A stretch of 9,881 nucleotides of DNA from Hadesarchaea archaeon DG-33 (GTDB taxonomy: Archaea; Hadarchaeota; Hadarchaeia; Hadarchaeales; Hadarchaeaceae): positions 1 through 9,881 of the forward strand of contig LQHI01000031.1 of NCBI GenBank assembly GCA_001515185.1, written 5' to 3'. The notes below the pieces were generated by a model. It had not been told where the DNA came from. It was given only the letters and a program-made list of their open reading frames with translations, and made no database searches. Position numbers and translations under genes: made by a program. This document shows, piece by piece, positions 5,995 to 9,881 of this stretch. How positions within the stretch are numbered: the stretch's first letter is position 1; each line of letters begins with the position of its first letter.

Positions 5995-6053
5995 AGATTT
6001 CGTCACTAGTTTACCGGTAAAATTAGAAAATGTCTGGATGGCTCCCTGATCCC

Positions 6054-6075
6054 TATGGTGCAGGGGGATTCGAAC
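6054..6075 (+). repeat. Dispersed repeat copy R6, tRNA-3'-end-like
   Basis: TATGGTGCAGGGGGATTCGA starts with the family TATGGTGC. Read on the minus strand it gives GTTCGAATCCCCCTGCACCA, which looks like a T-loop plus acceptor and CCA. The intervening T-stem is too short for an intact tRNA. The gap 5963-6246 holds this copy, the one at 5980 and a small palindrome (CTACAGTGCTGTAG, 6125-6138); I see no gene there. Confidence 0.55.
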
Positions 6076-6246
6076 ACTTTCTTACCGCTTCTAACCAGCC
6101 CATTCAGAGCCGTCAAAAATGAACCTACAGTGCTGTAGCCTGCGTTGCGTCTTTAGAGGGATGGAAATTGTTTATTCAAAGTGTGCAAAAAATAATGGTC
6201 AAAGCGTATTAGCAAATTACACCATTTGAACAAGATTCGATTAATT

Positions 6247-6747
6247 TCATAACTTTTGCATTAGGTAGAATGCTGAAGTGTAATCTTTAGGATTCGTTTT
6301 GACCATATCTATCTCGTTTTGATGCTGTTTAAGTATCTTAAGTGCTTCTGGGTCATTATTATATTTTTGATACGATTTTAATCTCATCATGGACAACCAA
6401 GAAACCGTTCGATTTTAGTAACCGTTTCCATTCCTTGAGACCTTTTTCAAAACCAATTATCCATATTGAACCCTCAGCCCATATGATGTCGAAACTTTCA
6501 TCTGGCAAATCTATTTCAAACAACGAGCATTTCATAGTCCTCACTCGACCTGAAAAGCCTTCGTCTTCAATCTTTCTATTCAGATTGTTCAGGAGAGATT
6601 GGTCGATGTCTATCCCGATTATTTCACCGTCACTCAACTTTGCCAATTCAATAGTTGGAACACCCGAACCGCAACCAATGTCAAGGATCCGTGGTCTTGG
6701 CGCTCTCTAAAATGGTCTTTCATTTCTGCTAGCAGGTCTTTAGACAA
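6247..6747 (-). pseudogene. Class I SAM-dependent methyltransferase, interrupted by two single-base frameshifts
   Basis: Three minus-strand frames must be joined to give one protein. Frame 1 (from TTG 6747 or ATG 6723) reads LSKDLLAEMKDHFRER. Frame 2 continues PRILDIGCGSGVPTIELAKL, GIDIDQ, WAEGSIWIIGFEKGLKEWKR and ends HDEIKIVSK. Frame 3 continues YNNDPEALKILKQHQNEIDM and ends YLMQKL, with TGA at 6249-6247. The first break needs one added base near 6699-6700 (a CC run); the second needs one base removed from the T5 run 6364-6368. SAM motif I (DIGCGSG) and the acidic end of strand 2 (GIDID) are intact. The repaired product is about 165 residues. Sequence between the breaks shows no other damage, so recent decay or homopolymer assembly errors are both possible. 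It follows the ICMT-like gene directly. Confidence 0.75.
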
Positions 6748-6751
6748 AGTC

Positions 6752-7276
6752 TCAGCTCATATTCACATTCGTTCTTTGTTTCTTTGGTCGACCGCGAGGA
6801 AACCATTTTGGGACTTTTTTCTGATATTCAATATACGCGTCGCCAAATATCCTTACAAGATTCTTCTCTTCATAAGTAGCCATCTTATCAAAAAGGATGA
6901 CGTAGCAAATCCAAGGGATAAGCGAAACAAGCGACATTGATCCAAAGACAAATCCAAGATAAGTCAAAAGGATACTCAGATACAGCGGATGGCGAACATA
7001 AGCGAATGCGCCATCTGTTATTAAATTGAAATCTACTTTTTTCTTACCAAACAGAGACTCGTGCGAATGTAGCCCCAATATGATGGCAGAAATCTCCAAA
7101 CCACCGAATAATGCTATCCGAACAATATCAGGAACAAAATCTGTGAATCTTCCGGAGAGTCTCAAGATGAAAGAGTCTAAGATCCAAATCAGAAAAAACA
7201 ATACAGCAGATAAAGACAGTATCAAGTCTGTACGCGGAAATTCCTTGCCCATACCCGGGTGTTTCGGTTCTTTCAT
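6752..7276 (-). CDS. Second ICMT/PEMT-type membrane methyltransferase
   Basis: The 174-residue protein has hydrophobic helices at about residues 17-38, 49-68 and 98-127 (a helical pair). The family motifs are D88-G89-A90-F91-A92-Y93-V94-R95-H96-P97-L98-Y99-L100, the glutamate pair in YEEKNLVRIFGDAYIEY, and KKVPKWFPR at the C-terminus. That is the SAM-binding half of the isoprenylcysteine carboxyl methyltransferase fold. It differs strongly from the family member at 2474-2938, so the two are not recent duplicates. ATG 7276 is supported by a TATA box centred about 28 nt upstream (leaderless). The stop lies 4 nt past the first possible start of the broken SAM methyltransferase, so the two probably formed an operon. 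The acceptor substrate is not predictable. Confidence 0.85.
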   Translation of the reverse strand: MKEPKHPGMGKEFPRTDLILSLSAVLFFLIWILDSFILRLSGRFTDFVPDIVRIALFGGLEISAIILGLHSHESLFGKKKVDFNLITDGAFAYVRHPLYLSILLTYLGFVFGSMSLVSLIPWICYVILFDKMATYEEKNLVRIFGDAYIEYQKKVPKWFPRGRPKKQRTNVNMS

Positions 7277-7298
7277 AACTTCGTATTAGTATTCTATA

Positions 7299-7315
7299 TT
7301 GTATTTAATTTTTGA
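7299..7315 (-). promoter_or_regulatory. BRE/TATA promoter of the second ICMT-like gene
   Basis: On the minus strand CTCAAAAATTAAATAC contains a BRE-like purine run followed by TTAAATAC centred about 28 nt before ATG 7276. It predicts a leaderless transcript; no ribosome site precedes the ATG. Confidence 0.5.
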
Positions 7316-7431
7316 GCGTTTTCTATAAATGGAAGTCCAGCTTATAAGAGGGCCCCGACCAGAAACTTTATAAAAAGAATCGATGTAGTAAGGGAAATTT
7401 TAGCATCAGTTTAATTTTAAATCCGAAAAAT

Positions 7432-7546
7432 GCGCCAGCCATTTTTGAGGTATGGTGCGGTATTAGGGATTTATACCTGAGTTTGTACCCTCCAAAATTT
7501 TTCCGGAAAATCTCCTAAGAAATTGGCTAATTCGCTTCTGAAAGCC
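7432..7546 (+). repeat. Dispersed repeat copy R7, long form matching R2
   Basis: TATGGTGCGGTATTAGGGAT (7451-7470) is followed by TTATACCTGAGTTTGTACCC and GGAAAATCTCCTAAGAAA. The block aligns with 1551-1663, including GCGCCAGCCATTTTT before the core. It fills most of the space 7277-7547 together with the promoter of the minus-strand gene; I see no gene there. Confidence 0.75.
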
Positions 7547-7594
7547 TATGGTGCGGGGGATAGCCCATGAACCACCTTTAGAACCCCCTGCACC
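7547..7594. repeat. Dispersed repeat copy R8 facing an inverted copy
   Basis: TATGGTGCGGGGGA (7547-7560) faces CCCCCTGCACC (7584-7594), whose complement GGTGCAGGGGG is identical to part of R6. The pair forms an imperfect 10-11 bp inverted repeat with a 24-nt spacer. The first start codon of the following ORF lies in this block. Confidence 0.6.
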
Positions 7595-8057
7595 TTACCA
7601 TGAGCCTCGAATTCTCCCCTATAAACAACCCCCACCCAAAGCATCGGCGGGGGAATCGGTGCGAAAGGATCAACATATCCGTATCGAATCTGAAGTGGAT
7701 AGACATTTATACACTAATCTACCAACAGAAAATGGTGATACTCTGAAATATCAGGCAGCGGTAAAGTTGACCCCCAAAGAATACGAAGGAGTGGAGCGCC
7801 TCGTGAAAGCTGGCTACTTTCTGAATGTTTCAGATTTTGTTCGTTTTGCTGTACGCGACAAGCTAGAAGCACTGAAACCCACTATTGTACGCAGAATTTC
7901 TACCCAGAAAGCTATGCGGGAGGTTTATCAATATATCAAATCTCACCCCGAGGTCTACCCGGACGAGATCGCAGACGCTTTGAGCATGGATCTCGAGGCA
8001 GTCATGGGCGCTGTCTCGGCGCTGATTTCTAAAAAGAAGGTGAAGGAATCTGCATGA
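7548..8057 (+). CDS. Ribbon-helix-helix (CopG-like) DNA-binding protein with C-terminal winged-helix-like region
   Basis: The longest frame gives 169 residues. Residues about 67-110 (KYQAAVKLTPKEYEGVERLV, then GYFLNVSDFVRFAVRDKLEA) are a ribbon-helix-helix unit: a short beta strand followed by two helices. Residues about 117-169 (QKAMREVYQYIKSHPEVYPD, DALSMDLEAVMGAVSALISK) resemble a winged helix. Together they suggest a dimeric transcription regulator. The start is doubtful. ATG 7548 is the only upstream ATG but lies in a dispersed repeat, and its first 37 residues are proline-rich and unlike the rest. GTG 7659 (132 residues), preceded by GGCGGGGGAA and by CTATAAAC at 7618-7625, is in my view more likely the true start. 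The gene ends in an ATGA overlap with a 57-codon ORF. Confidence 0.75.
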   Translation: MVRGIAHEPPLEPPAPYHEPRILPYKQPPPKASAGESVRKDQHIRIESEVDRHLYTNLPTENGDTLKYQAAVKLTPKEYEGVERLVKAGYFLNVSDFVRFAVRDKLEALKPTIVRRISTQKAMREVYQYIKSHPEVYPDEIADALSMDLEAVMGAVSALISKKKVKESA

Positions 8058-8227
8058 TTGGGCGAAAGATAGGCGATGGAATCGAGGGTGAGCGTTTAGG
8101 GTGTAAATTTAGAAGGGCCAAACGAGAGCGTGTTGTAATGGGCAGCGGAAGGCACAGGGCTGTAGAGGTTGTTATCGAGGGAACACCCGCAAAGGCGTGG
8201 GTGCTCAAGCCGCTGCGTGCGCTGTAA
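8054..8227 (+). CDS. Small basic ORF (57 aa) coupled to the RHH regulator gene
   Basis: ATG 8054 overlaps the regulator stop in ATGA; GGTGA (8039-8043) is a plausible ribosome site 10 nt upstream. The product begins MIGRKIGDGIEGERLG, continues with a basic stretch CKFRRAKRERVVMGSG, then RHRAVEVVIEGTPAKAWVLK, ending PLRAL. The second half could fold as a beta hairpin. Arginines and lysines far outnumber acids. I recognise no family. The opposite strand has an open frame over the same bases, but its serine/proline-rich product looks like a shadow. A T6 run at 8244-8249 may end the transcript. The coupling suggests a shared role with the regulator, for example as a second small nucleic-acid-binding subunit, which is inference only. 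Confidence 0.5.
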   Translation: MIGRKIGDGIEGERLGCKFRRAKRERVVMGSGRHRAVEVVIEGTPAKAWVLKPLRAL

Positions 8228-8262
8228 TCTAAATCGAGCCTCATTTTTTAGACCGGGACAAC

Positions 8263-9480
8263 TTAGCGCCGAGCTTCGTGCATTAATTCGTCGAGTAATG
8301 TTGCGGCCTTTTCGGCGAACAGCCTGTCGTTGATATGAGCGTCCACTTCCACGAGTCTGATATCTGGCTTGAGGTTCTTTTTCAAGGCATTGATAAGGGC
8401 TAAATCTGCCTCAGGATCATACATATAACTGCCCTCCTTGTCACCACCGGAAAAGCCCTTTTGGGGGATGATCACCGCAGTGGGGCCAGTGGCTTTGTTC
8501 AGTTTTTCGGCCATCACCTTCCCCAGCTGGGCTCTCTCTTCCTTGGTTGTTGAGGTCCCGACCCGAACGGGGGTATGCAGATAGAGCTCCCGACTTCTGA
8601 AGCGCTCGGGTATTCCGTGGGTCGTATCGAAGGTGATAGTGTCGGTCTTGCCCGGCGCCACCAGCTGCGGGATGCCCTTTGCGCCGGCTGCTTCCAGTCT
8701 CGTCGGTCCAGCATCATAGAGGCCACCGAAAATATTTTGGAGGACCTCGGTGGTTACCAAGTCAAATACTCCGTCGATCAGCCCTTGCTCAATCCATTCC
8801 TCAAGCGTTTTACCGCCGATGCCAACGGCGTGGAAGAAGACTACCTCGTAGCCTCTTTGCCCGAGCAACTCCGTAACAAAATTGGCGCAGGGCATCAGAT
8901 CTCCATGAATGGTGAGCCCGATGAGGGGTTTATCAGAGGACACGGGGCCCGGAGCGACCTTGACCATGCCCACGACGGCGCCGGCGGCCATGGTCAGCAC
9001 ATTTTTGGTTATCTGATTCAGGCCTATGATGTCGGCCATGGAAGGGATCATCACTATGTCTTTGGTGCCCACGTAGGGACTGGTGTCGCCTGAGGCATGG
9101 GTGGAGACCATAACTTTGGGTACGCCTAGGGGCAGGGTCCTCATGACTGCTGTGCCAGCAAAAGTCCCCATCGTCCCGCCCAAGGATAAGATTCCATCAA
9201 GTTTTCCAGATCGGTGGAGCTCCTGAACAATCTTCGCCGCGCCCCTGCTCATCATCTGTATACCCTCTCCTTCAATTCTCGAGGCCACTTCTTCAATGCT
9301 GAGCCCTGCAGCCTGGGCCACTTGCTCGCGGGTGATGTCCGGTTGGAATAGCGGCTTTCCCCGTATCCCGACATCCACCACAATTACTCGACAGCCCTGC
9401 TCCACGATTCTGTCCCTGATATATCGGTATTCCGCCCCCTTTGTGTCCAGCGTCCCGATTAGCACGATGGTCTTTTCCAT
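8263..9480 (-). CDS. Tm-1-like ATP-binding / UPF0261 family protein
   Basis: The 405-residue product is full length for the Tm-1-like (UPF0261) family. The N-terminal domain has G9-T10-L11-D12-T13-K14-G15 and the following RDRIVEQGCRVIVVDVGI, then the glycine-rich LSLGGTMGTFAGTAVMRTLP and STHASGDTSPYVGTKDIVM. The C-terminal half (from about residue 190, PLIGLTIHGDLMPCANFVTE) reads as a TIM-barrel-like domain with GIGGKTLEEWIEQG and VAPGKTDTITFDTT. The tomato Tm-1 relative binds ATP and blocks a viral replicase; the role of the prokaryotic proteins is not established and links to catabolism have been suggested. ATG 9480 was preferred over GTG 9492 because GTGAGG (9492-9487) fits as its ribosome site at 6 nt. 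It is convergent with the regulator operon and divergent from the flavin enzyme gene. Confidence 0.85.
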   Translation of the reverse strand: MEKTIVLIGTLDTKGAEYRYIRDRIVEQGCRVIVVDVGIRGKPLFQPDITREQVAQAAGLSIEEVASRIEGEGIQMMSRGAAKIVQELHRSGKLDGILSLGGTMGTFAGTAVMRTLPLGVPKVMVSTHASGDTSPYVGTKDIVMIPSMADIIGLNQITKNVLTMAAGAVVGMVKVAPGPVSSDKPLIGLTIHGDLMPCANFVTELLGQRGYEVVFFHAVGIGGKTLEEWIEQGLIDGVFDLVTTEVLQNIFGGLYDAGPTRLEAAGAKGIPQLVAPGKTDTITFDTTHGIPERFRSRELYLHTPVRVGTSTTKEERAQLGKVMAEKLNKATGPTAVIIPQKGFSGGDKEGSYMYDPEADLALINALKKNLKPDIRLVEVDAHINDRLFAEKAATLLDELMHEARR

Positions 9481-9703
9481 TTGATTCCTCACTTTTTTAG
9501 GTGCTTTAAGTATTTTAATGTAAGAAAAAAGGTTCTCCTGAAAGTATCAGCGGAAATTGGGAAGTTTCAACCGGGTAAGTTGGCAAAAAATAATTCCCGA
9601 CTCAGTCTTCCAGCCAGAATAAATTGAGAGTTTCTGAACTTGCTCATTTCACTTTTTAGAGGTTGTAGGTATTTAATATAAAAACGGCACAAAATAAACA
9701 GAT

Positions 9704-9715
9704 ACTTTTAAATAG
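9704..9715 (+). promoter_or_regulatory. TATA box of the luciferase-like gene
   Basis: ACTTTTAAATAG is centred about 27 nt before ATG 9737, predicting a leaderless transcript. A second AT-rich candidate, TATTTAATATAAA, lies at 9670-9682. The shared 256-nt gap 9481-9736 must also hold the divergent promoter of the Tm-1-like gene, for which TTAAAATAC (minus strand, 9518-9510) is a weak candidate. Confidence 0.45.
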
Positions 9716-9736
9716 TTTTTCCCTTTATTCAAATTG

Positions 9737-9881
9737 ATGGCGGAAAAAAAACTAGGTTACAATATTCGTGTAAAAGCCGAAAAAGTGAATCATGAAGTTT
9801 TTAAAGAGTATGTTGAGATAGCTAGGAGGGCTGACAATGCCGGCGTATATTACCTAGCTATTCCCGAGTTCTTTGCGAGAC
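9737..9881 (+). CDS. Luciferase-like (LLM) flavin/F420-dependent oxidoreductase, N-terminal fragment
   Basis: Only the first 48 residues are in the window; the frame is open to the edge. It begins MAEKKLGYNIRVKAEKVNHE and continues FKEYVEIARRADNAGVYYLA, then IPEFFAR. The pattern beta strand, helix with ARRADNAG, then a strand ending in an acidic/aromatic tip (IPEFF) is the first beta-alpha unit of luciferase-like monooxygenases and their archaeal F420-dependent relatives, where AEEAGFD..W..DHF is typical. In archaea such enzymes usually move hydride to or from coenzyme F420. The start follows a TATA box at leaderless distance. Without the rest of the barrel, the assignment to this superfamily is likely but the subfamily is open. 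Confidence 0.6.
   Translation, partial: MAEKKLGYNIRVKAEKVNHEVFKEYVEIARRADNAGVYYLAIPEFFAR

Noticed and set aside
6054..6143. Possible intact minus-strand tRNA (88 nt, CCA end, five acceptor pairs)
   Set aside because: The T-stem and acceptor cannot both form between the T-loop and CCA, and I find no anticodon or D arm. Kept only as a tRNA-like repeat.
6342..6940. Two plus-strand frames (6342-6710, 6599-6940) opposite the methyltransferase genes
   Set aside because: They are antisense to SAM-methyltransferase and ICMT motifs and show no protein features.
1082..7594. CRISPR-like array from the recurring repeat
   Set aside because: Copies are hundreds to thousands of bases apart with genes between them, vary in length and sequence, and no cas genes are present.
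8029..8244. 71-codon minus-strand frame opposite the 57-codon ORF
   Set aside because: The serine/proline-rich product looks like a shadow; the plus-strand ORF has ATGA coupling and a ribosome site.
8575..9093. 172-codon plus-strand frame inside the Tm-1-like gene
   Set aside because: It lies antisense to a full-length, clearly recognisable family member and has no recognisable domain.

Overview
The window looks like a chromosomal segment of an uncultured archaeon. Several genes have a purine-rich BRE plus AT-rich TATA box centred about 26-28 nt upstream of the start codon, which implies leaderless or short-leader transcripts. The gene families (ATP-cone/Mrr fusion, stand-alone asparagine-synthetase domain with a zinc ribbon, RHH regulator, luciferase-like flavin enzyme) also fit archaea. 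I cannot place it in a lineage with confidence. No rRNA, intact tRNA, CRISPR array, transposase or integrase is visible.

Layout: (1) 1-119 is the 3' end of a membrane-protein gene. (2) 288-1097 encodes an ATP-cone/Mrr-type nuclease-like protein. (3) 1241-1459 and 1832-2263 (minus) are small membrane proteins of unknown function. (4) 2474-2938 is an ICMT/PEMT-type membrane methyltransferase. (5) 3122-4777 is a type IV (AbiE-like) toxin-antitoxin operon with a strong inverted-repeat operator and an overlooked 39-codon third ORF coupled to the toxin by ATGA. (6) 4964-5962 is an asparagine-synthetase-like ligase domain with a C-terminal zinc ribbon. (7) 7276-6247 (minus) is a second ICMT-like gene followed by a SAM methyltransferase broken by two single-base frameshifts. 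(8) 7548-8227 is an RHH regulator followed by an ATGA-coupled 57-codon ORF. (9) 9480-8263 (minus) is a Tm-1-like/UPF0261 protein. (10) From 9737 a luciferase-like flavin oxidoreductase runs off the window end.

The most unusual structure is a dispersed repeat family (core TATGGTGCGGTATTAGGGG, followed by a TTTGAACCCAGATTTGT-like stretch) with about ten full, partial or diverged copies between 1082 and 7594. All but one lie in the same orientation. They fall between successive genes or operons, and two copies supply the stop codon of the gene in front. The layout resembles a cassette array: accessory genes (nuclease, membrane proteins, methyltransferases, toxin-antitoxin, ligase, regulator) separated by short, same-orientation repeats. 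The repeats resemble the complement of a tRNA 3' end (T-loop plus CCA), so remnants of serial integration at a tRNA gene are one possible explanation. That is inference. The flanks (before 1080 and after 7600) show no copies, so 1.08-7.6 kb may be an accessory island between ordinary genes.
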